Below are positions 35,751-45,179 of a stretch of DNA of 64,000 nucleotides, piece by piece. Below the pieces are notes generated by a model. The model saw nothing but the letters and a program-made list of their open reading frames with translations, was not told the DNA's origin and did no database searches. Location: NCBI GenBank assembly GCA_016717285.1, contig JADKFU010000005.1, forward strand, positions 2,216,501-2,280,500. The letters run 5' to 3'. Position 1 is the first letter of the stretch, and each line of letters starts with the position of its first letter. Origin of the DNA: Chitinophagaceae bacterium. Its GTDB lineage: Bacteria > Bacteroidota > Bacteroidia > Chitinophagales > UBA10324. A program made the translations under genes and the position numbers.

Positions 35751-36935
35751 TCACTTGAAGAAAGGTTCAAAGTCAGCTGCTTCATAGCCTTCCGGAAACT
35801 TATTATTGATTACCAGATGCGACATAACGAAGCCAACGCCATCCGAACACATTGCCGACCAGCCGTTACCTGCTGTAATATATAATCTATCGTGAATTTT
35901 TCCGATGTAAGGATTTTTATGCCGTTGTGTCCTCGGAAGAATACATCGTTTTGTTGTGCAGCCTTCTATTTTAAGATCTGGTATGATCGACTGCAATACC
36001 TTCAGCATTTTCAACTCAGAAGCTTTGCTGTCACCATTTCTGAACCACTGCTGAATTTCACTCAGGTCATTCCCAAAGAAAATATCGTGCGGTAGATTAC
36101 AACCCATTTTCAAATAAAAATGTCCATCAGGATATTGAATGGGTTGCGTGGAATAAATCCCTTCCACCTCACCGTTATCAATTTCATAAAGCAATGAAGG
36201 CAATGTTACAAGCCGTGTTGCTTCTTCTTTACTGACACGCGCCAATAACACCGTTTCACTTTTAATTACTAAATCCAACTCCCGGCTTAACAGGTTCGAA
36301 AAGTTACTGAAAGCACCAGCAGCGAGCACCACTTTTGTAGCGTGATAAACATTTCCTTCATACGTACTGATTTCAACAAAATCATTTTTGAATGCAAGGC
36401 CATTCACTGTATCTCTGAAAATCGTTCCGCCATTTTGCTCAAATACTTTTAGTTGTGCTTTAATCAGCAATGGAGGACTGATATGACCTGAAGGTGAAGG
36501 CTCAAACATACCTTGCGATTTTTCCGGAAAGTGAAATTCAGGAAATGCTTTCGCCAGTTCTTTATTGGAATTATAAATGATTGCTTCGATGCTAAATTTT
36601 TCAGCACGCTCGCTTACCTTTTCCAAATATTCATCGCTTCCCAAAGGATTGACATACAAACAACCGGATTTTTTATGAAAATGAATTCCGCTTACTTTTT
36701 CCAGCCATGGATAATGTTTCACCGATGCAATATTCAACTCCGTCATTGCATCGGTCTGGCCGATTAATCGCTGCACTCTCCCACTATCATAATGGCTGGC
36801 GTAAACGACAGCATTGCTTACATCTTCCGGTTCATCAGGACCAATAATCGCGATGTTCTTCTGCGACAAACTCAAATGTTTGGCTATGGCGGAACCAATT
36901 AATCCTTTACCGATAATTAGTATATCGTGCAACAT
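35751..36935 (-). CDS. FAD-dependent oxidoreductase (DAO family)
   Basis: 394 residues, cytosolic. The dinucleotide-binding motif is at the N-terminus (IIGKGLIGSA, Gly9, Gly11, Gly14), followed by a DAO-type fold. VVYASHYDSGRVQRL, VVLAAGAFSNF (second FAD motif) and YITAGNGWSAMCSDGVG near the C-terminus match the glycine/D-amino-acid oxidase family (PF01266). The substrate is not evident. It stands between T9SS cargo genes, convergent with the propeller gene (32-base gap). A solitary half of a palindromic repeat (CCCTGAGCCTTTCGAAGG) lies upstream near 37057. Confidence 0.85.
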   Translation of the reverse strand: MLHDILIIGKGLIGSAIAKHLSLSQKNIAIIGPDEPEDVSNAVVYASHYDSGRVQRLIGQTDAMTELNIASVKHYPWLEKVSGIHFHKKSGCLYVNPLGSDEYLEKVSERAEKFSIEAIIYNSNKELAKAFPEFHFPEKSQGMFEPSPSGHISPPLLIKAQLKVFEQNGGTIFRDTVNGLAFKNDFVEISTYEGNVYHATKVVLAAGAFSNFSNLLSRELDLVIKSETVLLARVSKEEATRLVTLPSLLYEIDNGEVEGIYSTQPIQYPDGHFYLKMGCNLPHDIFFGNDLSEIQQWFRNGDSKASELKMLKVLQSIIPDLKIEGCTTKRCILPRTQRHKNPYIGKIHDRLYITAGNGWSAMCSDGVGFVMSHLVINNKFPEGYEAADFEPFFK

Positions 36936-37115
36936 GAACTCAGTTTGGATTATTGAATGTGGTAAATAAATTTTGGATGAATAAATGTTTGAAATTAAAC
37001 TTTGAAAAAAGGATAGTATTCATTCGCCCTTCATATGCTCGCAAACCCGGATCGTTCCCTGAGCCTTTCGAAGGTTTAAGCAAAAATCCGCAGCCATTTT
37101 AAAACACATGGCCGC

Positions 37116-39209
37116 TTATTCCTTCACAAACTTCAACGTTTGACTTCCTGATAAGGTAGTAAACCGCGCAACATAAATTCCTGCGGGAAAATTCGTAAAA
37201 TCAAATGCCAGAGATTGTTCTCCCGCGATAACTTCACGCTCAGCGGTAAAAAATAATCTGCCGGAAATATCAAAAACAGAAATGGAGGCAACGCATTCAG
37301 CATTAGTTTCCAGTTCAAAATTTATTATGCCGCTCGTAGGATTTGGATGCATCTTTAAAGCGCTGACGATTTCAACAGGTTGTGAAATACGAAGCGGCAA
37401 CGTAGTAAATGCTTTTATCGGCGACCAGTCCGAAGCAAAACCATTCTGGCAGTTGGCACGCAACTGATATTCATAGCTGGTAGCAGGATTAAGATTGCTC
37501 ACTATCTTTCGCGGCTCTGCAGTAACTTTTGCTTTCCAATTAATCTTACCTTCTTTCCTGATCCGGATATCATACAGCATCGCATTACTGACATCCGGCC
37601 AAATTATTTTCACAGAATGATCAGTTATATTCTTCAGCTTTATTGCATTATCAGACACCGGTGCGCAAGGTCTCCAGTTATATTTTACTGCCCTGTATCC
37701 TACGAGTGATTTTGCATTGTTCAGTGCCAGTTCCCAAACCACTTGCTTATCAGGTGTAACTTCCCACATATTGGATTGGTCAGATGAATAGTCCCAGCCA
37801 CCGCATATCAATGTGTTTCCGTTTAGCAGTCTGCGGGTGCTGCCCATGCCATAAAAATAAACATCAGTGTTAGCATAGGTCTGAGGATTATAATTCCAGA
37901 TTAGCGTGGCTGTCTTATTCACCAAATCTAACGCATACTCTTTAGCGGAAGAATGGGGCGGCACATGACCATTTCCATTGTCCCATAAGGTAATGTTCCC
38001 ATTGTCCAAACATCGCGCATCATGTTGAAAAGAAAATGGTTCGGGTTCATTGATGAATGTAAATTCATTCATCACTCCGCCGAGCCGCCAGATAAATTCA
38101 CCTGTGTTGCGATCAATTTTATTCACCTGGTTAAGGTGGCGGTGAGAAGCAACAATATTTCCATCAACATCTATATCAATGGAATTGGTATGAATGGCAT
38201 CTATAAATCCAAACGCAAGGTTCTGATTGGATTCCGTAACCACTATATGGTCGAGAGCACGCCACTCAAAAATTAAATTTTTGCTCTCATCAAATTCCTG
38301 AATAACAGATGTAGTTACGCTTGCGCTTTGAAAATAATCAGGGTCATACACTTGCATATTAACAATATGAGTTTCAGAAGCGGTCATGAAAGCATGGCCA
38401 TCCGCATAAATCGTGAATTCATGCGGATCAATAGCGCGACCGTTAGCCGGATAGTAAGAATCAATCAATACATAATTTGAATCAAACACATCGAAACAGC
38501 TCATCGCATCATTAAAAACGGAGAGGTAACCGTTGGGATTGAGTTTAAAATCAAAACAGATGGATGCTTTGTCACTTGCATAGACAGAGTCTCCGTCCGT
38601 AGTGATAATATTGTATCCGTCGTAGAGCGCACTTCCGAAATTTCCATTCCAGGCATCATAAAATATATCACCGGGCGATGGATTTGAATTGTTTACAATA
38701 GTAAAGCTTCCGGATAATTGGCGCTCCGTTGGATTAAATGGATTCTTTTCAACTTTATTATAACTGAAGTCAATTGCATCGTCTAAAGGTCTTTCTTCCC
38801 TGCTCATCGCAGCAAGTTGCTGAAATTGTTTCTGCTCAGCCATTGTATACGCACGGTCTGTAATGAAACTAAAAGTAAAAGAGTCAATCAGGTATCCTTG
38901 TAAAGTTTTCAATCCCTGCATAATGGAGACGGTTACCTTTTCGTCAAAGCCAAAAGGTTTTGAAGGATATAACACAATTGTTTTCTGATCATCTGAAAAA
39001 GCGACCCGGAAATTGTGGTAACCGCTTTTAGTTCCTTCGAGAATAAATCGCTCCGCATTAATCGAAGAAGGATCGAGATAACTTCCTTCCCGAATGATAA
39101 TCTGACTTTCGGGAGCATTAAGTGTTGATCCCGGCATGGGAGAAACATATTGATATTTTGCAAACGCTGATGTAGAGATCAGAAAAAAAAGAACCAGGAA
39201 GACTTTCAT
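37116..39209 (-). CDS. T9SS-exported arylsulfotransferase with fibronectin III domain
   Basis: 697 residues. Signal peptide ~1-17 (MKVFLVLFFLISTSAFA). An Ig-like region (~20-120) precedes the sulfotransferase domain (~165-520): EWRALDHIVVTES, DIDVDGNIVASHRHLNQVNKID, EFIWRLGG, QHDARCLDNGNITLWDNGNG, YGMGSTRRLLNGNTLICGG. These HDxR and GSTRRLxNGNTL motifs mark the arylsulfotransferase propeller family (PF05935/PF14269). Fibronectin III ~525-610 and a T9SS sorting domain follow. Family members move sulfate between aryl donors and acceptors without PAPS; acceptor unknown. The catalytic His is likely in SHRHLN or QHDAR, unverified. Confidence 0.85.
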   Translation of the reverse strand: MKVFLVLFFLISTSAFAKYQYVSPMPGSTLNAPESQIIIREGSYLDPSSINAERFILEGTKSGYHNFRVAFSDDQKTIVLYPSKPFGFDEKVTVSIMQGLKTLQGYLIDSFTFSFITDRAYTMAEQKQFQQLAAMSREERPLDDAIDFSYNKVEKNPFNPTERQLSGSFTIVNNSNPSPGDIFYDAWNGNFGSALYDGYNIITTDGDSVYASDKASICFDFKLNPNGYLSVFNDAMSCFDVFDSNYVLIDSYYPANGRAIDPHEFTIYADGHAFMTASETHIVNMQVYDPDYFQSASVTTSVIQEFDESKNLIFEWRALDHIVVTESNQNLAFGFIDAIHTNSIDIDVDGNIVASHRHLNQVNKIDRNTGEFIWRLGGVMNEFTFINEPEPFSFQHDARCLDNGNITLWDNGNGHVPPHSSAKEYALDLVNKTATLIWNYNPQTYANTDVYFYGMGSTRRLLNGNTLICGGWDYSSDQSNMWEVTPDKQVVWELALNNAKSLVGYRAVKYNWRPCAPVSDNAIKLKNITDHSVKIIWPDVSNAMLYDIRIRKEGKINWKAKVTAEPRKIVSNLNPATSYEYQLRANCQNGFASDWSPIKAFTTLPLRISQPVEIVSALKMHPNPTSGIINFELETNAECVASISVFDISGRLFFTAEREVIAGEQSLAFDFTNFPAGIYVARFTTLSGSQTLKFVKE

Positions 39210-39575
39210 GAAGGAAATTTGATGCTGAAAAATTTATTGTTTTAAATGATTTATCATTTCATTGATTGCTTAAAGATGTTGCAAATTTTCTTCAATAACA
39301 CATTACAGTTTCACTTGAGTGCATTAATAGGGTGAAAAGGAAAAAACCATCTGTTCTTTTGATCGATGGGTAAAGTGTTCAATGGCAAATCTATAAAGTA
39401 AAAGATAAGGGAACTGGTGGCTCATCAGAAACCATTACACTTTCGATACTCCGGCATCCTCCTATTCTCAAAAATATTTTACCTTGATCAGAATTGTTGC
39501 ACATCGCACAATCAAGACAACCAATCCTTTCCTTTTAAAAAAGACATCTGCAAACAACCACTTTCAACCATTAGC

Positions 39576-41933
39576 ATGCAACTGAAAAACATACTGACCA
39601 CCTTGTTGATAGCATTTGGTTGCTGCTCCGTTTCCATAGCGCAACAGTCAACGGTGAGTGGAACAGTGAAAGACGCTGCAACACATGAAACATTAAATGG
39701 TGTAACCGTCAGTTTCGGAAACAACAATGGAACGGTTACTGATGAAGACGGGAAATACGATATCAGCATGGATGCAGGTGAATACACGATTGAGTTTTCT
39801 TACCTGGGTTACGAAAAGCAAAACCGTCATTTGAATTTAAAATCCGGCGCCCCTTTAACGCTGAATATTGAACTTAACCAGATCAGCAACGAACTGAATT
39901 TAGTGGTAGTTACGGCCAGCAAATATGAAAAAGACATCACTAAAGAAACAGTGTCAATGGAAGTGCTGAAGCCCGGATTTCTTACCAACTCTAATACGAT
40001 TGATTTGGACGAAGCGATTCAGAAAGTTCCCGGAATGACTGTGATTGACAACCAGGCAAACGTGCGTGGTGGCAGTGGTTTCTCCTATGGCGCAGGAAGC
40101 CGCGTGCTGGTTTTGGTAGATGGAATTCCGGAGTTAACAGGCGATGCCGGTGATGTGAAATGGGAATTTCTTCCAATAGAAATTGTGGAACAGGTGGAAA
40201 TTATTAAAGGTGCTTCTTCTGTGCTTTATGGCTCTTCCGCACTCAACGGTGTTATAAATCTGCGTACCCGTTATCCGACCGCTGAACCTGAAACACACAT
40301 CACTGCTTTTCAGGGATTATATCAAAATCCTAAGGACAAAGGCAAAGTATGGTGGGGCAATCAGCAACCTTATTTCGGCGGCGGCAACTTTATGCACAGC
40401 CGAAAGTTCGGTCAGTTCGACCTGGTGTTGGGAGGCAATATCAACAATGATCAGAGTTTTCATGAAGGCCAATATAATCTCCGTGGCCGTGTGAATGCAA
40501 ACACCCGTTACCGTTTCAAAAAAATTGACGGGCTTTCCACAGGACTAAACATCAATTACATGTACTATCATTCCGGCACCTATTTTTTATGGGCCGATGA
40601 TACTACCGGCGCTTATCGCGCATTAGGTGGTTTGGATTCAGCAACTACTACAGTTTCCGAAGGAAAAAATACACGGATGACTATTGATCCTTTTGTTACC
40701 TACTTTTCAAAAAAAGGCGATCAGCATGATTTGAAGTTTCGTTATTTCTATACTAAAAACAATAACAACACAGATCAGGGATCAATTTCTAACTATTACT
40801 ACGGCGAATACCAATATCATAAACATTTTACTTTCGACATGAACTTAGTGGCCGGCACATCTGCAAGTTATTCAGGCGTAAATGCCGAGTTGTATGGCGA
40901 TCATTCTGCGACTAACACTGCGTTGTTTGCGCAATTGGATAAAACTTTCGGTAAGCTGATCGTTGTTGCCGGAGTGCGGTTTGAAACTTTTCGTGTGGAC
41001 ACTGCAAAGGGAAATTCAAATCCGGTATTTCGGGCCGGTTTGAATTATGAATTGTCGAAGACCACTTTTCTGCGCGCCTCTTTCGGTCAGGGTTATCGCT
41101 TCCCGTCTATTGCAGAAAAATTTGTGAATACTTCGGTCGGGGCATTAAAAGTATTTCCAAATCCTGATGTGCAGCCCGAACATGGTTGGAGCTCAGAGCT
41201 TGGCATCAAACAATCTTTCAAAATCAATAACTGGCTGGGATATTTAGACCTGGCCGGCTTCATGCAACGTTATTATAATCTGATCGAATTCAAATTTGGT
41301 TATTACCATCCAAATCCGGTTATGGGTGAATACGATTTGAATTATCTGGGTTTTGAATCGGTGAATATCGAAAATGCACGCATCACAGGTCTTGAATTTT
41401 CAATGGTGGGACAAGGATCATTTTTTGGTGTGAATACCAATGTGCTGGCAGGAATCACTTACATCAATCCGATTAACGTTGATCAGAAAATCTATGTTGA
41501 CAGTGTTATCAGCAATGACCAGACACTCCTGCCGGAAACGATTGATTCTCTCGAACAAACCACGATTCTTAATTACCGTTTTAAAACCACGATAAAGTTC
41601 AACCTGGATCAATCGTATAAAAAATTCAGTTGGGGAATTGAAGCACGCTATAACAGTTTCATGATTAACATTGATCCATTTTTCGAAGGAAATGATCCGT
41701 TGATTCTTTACCTGTTTGGTGAGCCAGTCGAGTTTATTCCCGGCGTGAAATCATGGCGTGAAAACCATCACCATGGAGATTGCGTGGTGGACTTGCGGCT
41801 ATCATACAATATCACCGATAAAATCAGAGTATCGTTTATCACTAAGAATTCCTTTAACCGTGAATACGCTATCCGTCCGGCATTGATGGAAGCTCCAAGG
41901 AGTTATACGGCACAGGTGACGGTGAGGATGTGA
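39576..41933 (+). CDS. TonB-dependent outer-membrane receptor
   Basis: 785 residues from the ATG at 39576; a longer frame from 39417 lacks a signal peptide, while this start gives MQLKNILTTLLIAFGCCSVSIAQ. A carboxypeptidase-regulatory-like domain (~24-105: GTVKDAATHETLNGVTVSFG ... TDEDGKYDIS) precedes the plug (~110-230: VVVTASKYEKDITK ... VPGMTVIDNQANVRGGSGF ... VLVDGIPE ... VEIIKGASSVLYGSSALNGVINLRT). A 22-strand barrel ends in VTVRM. It imports an unknown ligand with TonB-ExbBD energy. No SusD partner is adjacent, which argues against a classic glycan-uptake pair. Confidence 0.92.
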   Translation: MQLKNILTTLLIAFGCCSVSIAQQSTVSGTVKDAATHETLNGVTVSFGNNNGTVTDEDGKYDISMDAGEYTIEFSYLGYEKQNRHLNLKSGAPLTLNIELNQISNELNLVVVTASKYEKDITKETVSMEVLKPGFLTNSNTIDLDEAIQKVPGMTVIDNQANVRGGSGFSYGAGSRVLVLVDGIPELTGDAGDVKWEFLPIEIVEQVEIIKGASSVLYGSSALNGVINLRTRYPTAEPETHITAFQGLYQNPKDKGKVWWGNQQPYFGGGNFMHSRKFGQFDLVLGGNINNDQSFHEGQYNLRGRVNANTRYRFKKIDGLSTGLNINYMYYHSGTYFLWADDTTGAYRALGGLDSATTTVSEGKNTRMTIDPFVTYFSKKGDQHDLKFRYFYTKNNNNTDQGSISNYYYGEYQYHKHFTFDMNLVAGTSASYSGVNAELYGDHSATNTALFAQLDKTFGKLIVVAGVRFETFRVDTAKGNSNPVFRAGLNYELSKTTFLRASFGQGYRFPSIAEKFVNTSVGALKVFPNPDVQPEHGWSSELGIKQSFKINNWLGYLDLAGFMQRYYNLIEFKFGYYHPNPVMGEYDLNYLGFESVNIENARITGLEFSMVGQGSFFGVNTNVLAGITYINPINVDQKIYVDSVISNDQTLLPETIDSLEQTTILNYRFKTTIKFNLDQSYKKFSWGIEARYNSFMINIDPFFEGNDPLILYLFGEPVEFIPGVKSWRENHHHGDCVVDLRLSYNITDKIRVSFITKNSFNREYAIRPALMEAPRSYTAQVTVRM

Positions 41934-41969
41934 GTTTAATGGAGCTGGTCGTCTTATGCTTGTGGGATG

Positions 41970-42006
41970 AATTGTTAAATTGTTGAATTGTTGAATTGTT
42001 GAATTG
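41970..42006 (+). repeat. Tandem 8-bp repeat (AATTGTTG)
   Basis: About 4.6 copies of AATTGTTG, the first ending in A. It lies 36 bases after the TonB-receptor stop and directly before a long hairpin. Confidence 0.8.
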
Positions 42007-42013
42007 CCAGGTG

Positions 42014-42074
42014 GTTAAATGGCCATATGGCTAAATGGCAACCATACAACCATTTAGCCATGTAGCCATTTAAC
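42014..42074. repeat. Hairpin with 25-bp arms
   Basis: Left arm 42014-42038 and right arm 42050-42074 pair at 23 of 25 positions (the other two are C-A/G-U-type). The loop is 11 bases. Each arm contains two AAATGGC-like blocks, so it could fold in more than one register. It is followed closely by the -33 of the next gene's promoter, and may end the TonB-receptor transcript. Confidence 0.75.
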
Positions 42075-42079
42075 TAATT

Positions 42080-42110
42080 TTGCAAACTTAGGACGAGGAC
42101 ATTAACTTTA
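42080..42110 (+). promoter_or_regulatory. Predicted promoter for the DinB gene
   Basis: TTG (42080-42082), a 20-base spacer, TAACTTTA (42103-42110; 7/8 match to TAnnTTTG). The start site would be near 42117, about 80 bases before the ATG. Confidence 0.5.
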
Positions 42111-42195
42111 TAACATTTGCAACTATTTCTTTCTGCCGGCAGTTATCAGATCTTTGCAAGAATAATTAACTAACTACCAAACTCAAATACAATTT

Positions 42196-42681
42196 ATGAA
42201 TCATCAGGAATTGTTTGTAAAAATGGCACTCAGCGCATGGGAATCACACAATGAAAGGGTGAATAAATTATTGGAACAGCTTTCCGATGCACAACTTCAC
42301 TTAGAAACCGCAGCCGGACGAAATACCGGTATTTATTTACTTGGCCATCTCACGGCAGTAAATGACGCTCTCTTACCATTGCTCGGTTTTGGTGAACGGA
42401 TGTTTCCAGAACTGGATGTTGCCTTTATCAAGAATCCTGACAAATCAAATCAGCCCATGCCATCGCTGCCAATTCTGAAAGAGTGTTGGAAAAAGGTAAA
42501 TGCAGAACTGACGGATCGCATGAAAGATTTATCCGCAGATGACTGGTTCACCAGGCATAATGCTGTATCTGAAGAAGATTTTATTAAGGAACCTCACCGG
42601 AATAAATTAAACATCATACTTAACAGAACCAATCATCAGAGTTATCATTTAGGACAGTTGATGTATCTCGTCAAAAAGTAA
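42196..42681 (+). CDS. DinB family protein
   Basis: 161 residues forming a four-helix DinB bundle. LLGHLTAVNDALLPLLGFGE supplies the first metal-binding His (51), and NRTNHQSYHLGQLMYLV near the C-terminus supplies the others (two His in NHQSYH). This three-His pattern is the DinB_2/YfiT-type site. The family includes thiol-dependent metalloenzymes and many proteins of unknown role. Cytosolic. The next gene's long frame overlaps the last base, but its real start lies ~95 bases downstream. Confidence 0.85.
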   Translation: MNHQELFVKMALSAWESHNERVNKLLEQLSDAQLHLETAAGRNTGIYLLGHLTAVNDALLPLLGFGERMFPELDVAFIKNPDKSNQPMPSLPILKECWKKVNAELTDRMKDLSADDWFTRHNAVSEEDFIKEPHRNKLNIILNRTNHQSYHLGQLMYLVKK

Positions 42682-42776
42682 TGATGATGAAAGCTTTGGA
42701 AAAGATTTGTGAGCGGATTGGTAAAGATGACTTATTGATTACGATTATCTTTATAAAATTCTCAACCTTATCCTTC

Positions 42777-43919
42777 ATGAAAACATCGCTACTACTTCTT
42801 GTACTGCTTGCTTTATTGGCATCCAATACAATAGCCCAGTGTATTCCTGCCATACCTTCCAATGCTGTTGTTGTAAACACAACTCAAACAATCAATGGAG
42901 GATTTGACCCTGTGTGGGTTTGCAGTGGCGACACCTTATATTCTGATGGTGGCTTTCATACTATTTTTCTGGAATCCGGCGCTGTGATGTGGACTTCAGG
43001 TGGCATTGACACTATTTATGTAAAGAGTGGTGCTAAATTTTATATGAATGGAGGTATACACTTTATCTATTACGAGGTTGCGGCTGATCTTTTTATTGCC
43101 GGCGGTATTCCTACACAAAATGAATGTGTAGCCATTGCATTCGACTACAGCAATGCACCGGTTAACGGATGTGCATTGCTTTTGTCATCATTCTTCCAAC
43201 CGAGCGATTCCTCTATATGCACAGGAGACTGTATCAGCTTTTCTAACCTGAGTACCAATGCAACCTCATGGGAATGGTTGTTTCCGGGTGCAACGCCATC
43301 AACAACCACCGATGAAAATCCACCATCTGTCTGTTACAATCAAACTGGATCTTACGACGTCACACTTATTGCTTCTAATGGCACCATAAGCGACACCTTA
43401 ACATTAACCAACTTTATAACTGCAAGCCCTCCTACCATTCCGCCAATACTTTTTCAAAATGGAGATACGTTGTTTTCAACAGGAGGCTATCTAACTTATC
43501 AATGGTATTATGAAGGCACTATTATCACTGGTGCAACGGATTATTATTACGTTGCTTCGCAGAATGGAAATTACAGTGTGTCCGTAACGAGCAATAAAGG
43601 TTGCGGAGAAGCCACTGCAGAAATTACATTTATAGCCACGGATCTTGGTGCAGCAACACAGACAGCTATGAATTTTTTCATTTATCCGAATCCTGTCTCT
43701 GAAATCTATTCTGTAAGGATACTTGCAGCAAAACATGATAGCGCAGAAATCACCTTGCTCGATTGTGCCGGAAGCCTTGTCGGCCATTCACTATTCGTGG
43801 TGACAAAAGGAGAAAATAAATTCGAATTTGATGCAGCTAAACTTTTGCCTGGTGTTTACTTTCTGAATTGCTTCGTAAACAAGGAATCAAAAGTTAAAAA
43901 GCTGGTGGTGATACATTAA
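42777..43919 (+). CDS. T9SS-exported protein with PKD domain
   Basis: 380 residues from the ATG at 42777; an upstream in-frame Met would add 32 residues without an export signal, while this start gives MKTSLLLLVLLALLASNTIAQ. The N-terminal region (~25-120) is Cys-containing with repeated beta-strand pairs (SDGGFHTIFLESGAVMWTSGGIDTIYVKSGAKFYMNGGIHFI), a small solenoid. A PKD domain follows (~150-225: ISFSNLSTNATSWEWLFPGA ... VCYNQTGSYDVTLIASNG), then an Ig-like stretch. The T9SS sorting domain is ~298-380 (FIYPNPVSEIYSVRI ... LPGVYFLNC, ending VKKLVVIH). Function unknown. Confidence 0.87.
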   Translation: MKTSLLLLVLLALLASNTIAQCIPAIPSNAVVVNTTQTINGGFDPVWVCSGDTLYSDGGFHTIFLESGAVMWTSGGIDTIYVKSGAKFYMNGGIHFIYYEVAADLFIAGGIPTQNECVAIAFDYSNAPVNGCALLLSSFFQPSDSSICTGDCISFSNLSTNATSWEWLFPGATPSTTTDENPPSVCYNQTGSYDVTLIASNGTISDTLTLTNFITASPPTIPPILFQNGDTLFSTGGYLTYQWYYEGTIITGATDYYYVASQNGNYSVSVTSNKGCGEATAEITFIATDLGAATQTAMNFFIYPNPVSEIYSVRILAAKHDSAEITLLDCAGSLVGHSLFVVTKGENKFEFDAAKLLPGVYFLNCFVNKESKVKKLVVIH

Positions 43920-44008
43920 AATCCACCAAATATTGATCATGATCTCATTTTGAAAAAGAATTCATTCTCAGACTGTTAACGCAAACGACAAAATTTCTAT
44001 TTCGCATC

Positions 44009-44410
44009 ATGCAAACAATTACAGCACTACCCCACAAAAAATCTCCTATGGAAACAGTTGTTCTCATTCTCATCATCGGCATTTTTGCAGGTATCTTCAG
44101 TGGATTTATTGGTATCGGTGGCGGTTTAATTGTTGTTCCCTGCCTTGTTTATTTTCTTAGCATGGAACAACACGCCGCACAGGGAACTTCACTTGCCATG
44201 ATGCTACCACCGATTGGTGCAATAGCAGTATACAATTATTACAAAGCAGGGCAGGTTGATTTCAAAGTCGCTGCTATCCTTTGTATTAGTTTTGTGATAG
44301 GTAGTTTTTTCGGAAGTAAAATCGCGATATCATTGTCAGCCGATCAGATCAAGAAAGCATTTGGGATCATCATTATACTGTTGGGTTTGAAAATGGTGTT
44401 TTGGAAGTGA
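44009..44410 (+). CDS. Half-length TSUP (TauE/SafE) membrane protein
   Basis: 133 residues, or 120 from the ATG at 44048 (METVVLILIIGIFAG), which I think is the real start because the first 13 residues are polar. Four membrane segments are visible. GIFSGFIGIGGGLIVVPCLVYF and GTSLAMMLPPIGAIAVYNYYKAG match the N-terminal half of TauE/SafE sulfite/organosulfonate exporters (PF01925), usually ~250 residues with two inverted halves. With one half only it may act as a homodimer. No neighbouring second half exists. Confidence 0.8.
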   Translation: MQTITALPHKKSPMETVVLILIIGIFAGIFSGFIGIGGGLIVVPCLVYFLSMEQHAAQGTSLAMMLPPIGAIAVYNYYKAGQVDFKVAAILCISFVIGSFFGSKIAISLSADQIKKAFGIIIILLGLKMVFWK

Positions 44411-44558
44411 GTGGAGTTGCAGGGTTTAATTGTTTAATTGTTGCGGCAAAGCCGAAGAATATTCTTTTAGCAAACCTAACTTTAGTAAGTTGTTCGCGAT
44501 ATATATCAACGATCATTCGGATTCTTTTTAAAATGTTCTTCCAAATCACTTAACTCAA

Positions 44559-44566
44559 TACATTTG
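44559..44566 (+). promoter_or_regulatory. Candidate -7 box (TACATTTG) for the FKBP gene
   Basis: A perfect TAnnTTTG ending 21 bases before the ATG at 44588. No clear TTG at -33. Confidence 0.45.
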
Positions 44567-44587
44567 CACCGTAATCAATAAAAAGAA

Positions 44588-45055
44588 ATGGCTAAGAAAA
44601 TCATCTGCTGTTTAATTGCACTCACCAGCATGCTGAGTTGTGGAAAAAATGATGGCAATTGTCCTGATGTTACCACCACGGCGCCGGCTGCAGAAGTGGT
44701 CACACTCAAATCATATCTTGATGCTGCAGGTATCACAGCCACTGAAGATCCACGTGGTTTTTTTTACACGATTGTTGAACCAGGTGCCAGCGATAAGCCA
44801 AGTTCGTGTTCCGGAGTAACTGTAAATTATACAGGCACATTTACCAATGGAGTCACTTTTGATGAAGGCACCAATGCAACCTTTAATCTATCACAACTCA
44901 TTATTGGCTGGCAGGAAGGTATTCCATTGATAGGTAATGGCGGCAGCATCACACTTTATCTTCCACCCAGTCTTGCTTATGGCAGCGCCGGGTCAGGTAG
45001 TATTCCTCCTAATTCAAACCTTATTTTTTCAATTATTCTGAAAGCCATTAACTGA
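44588..45055 (+). CDS. FKBP-type peptidyl-prolyl isomerase lipoprotein
   Basis: 155 residues. The lipoprotein signal ends in MLSC with Cys18 as anchor. An FKBP domain fills ~70-155: VTVNYTGTFTNGVTFDEG, then LIIGWQEGIPLIGNGGSITLYLPPSLAYGSAGSGSIPPNSNLIFSIILKAI. The YTG-x-F, GWQEG, LPPSLAYG and IPPNSNLIF elements are those of FKBP rotamases. It likely assists folding of exported proteins in the periplasm or at the outer membrane, where this region's many cargo proteins pass; that link is inference. Confidence 0.92.
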   Translation: MAKKIICCLIALTSMLSCGKNDGNCPDVTTTAPAAEVVTLKSYLDAAGITATEDPRGFFYTIVEPGASDKPSSCSGVTVNYTGTFTNGVTFDEGTNATFNLSQLIIGWQEGIPLIGNGGSITLYLPPSLAYGSAGSGSIPPNSNLIFSIILKAIN

Positions 45056-45179
45056 AATAAAAACCGGTTCCCGATTAAAACCTTGTTTTACATTATTTTG
45101 ATCGGGCATCAATTGAAATTGTCTATTAATCAAATGCATGATAACAACTAATTTTTCCACCTAAACACACTTACAACAT

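Noticed and set aside
37054..37076. CCCTGAGCCTTTCGAAGG near the FAD oxidoreductase start as a full mobile element
   Set aside because: Only one arm is present; it resembles half of the palindromic repeats seen elsewhere but cannot be called an element alone.
39417..39575. N-terminal extension of the TonB receptor
   Set aside because: No signal peptide at that end; the ATG at 39576 gives a textbook one.
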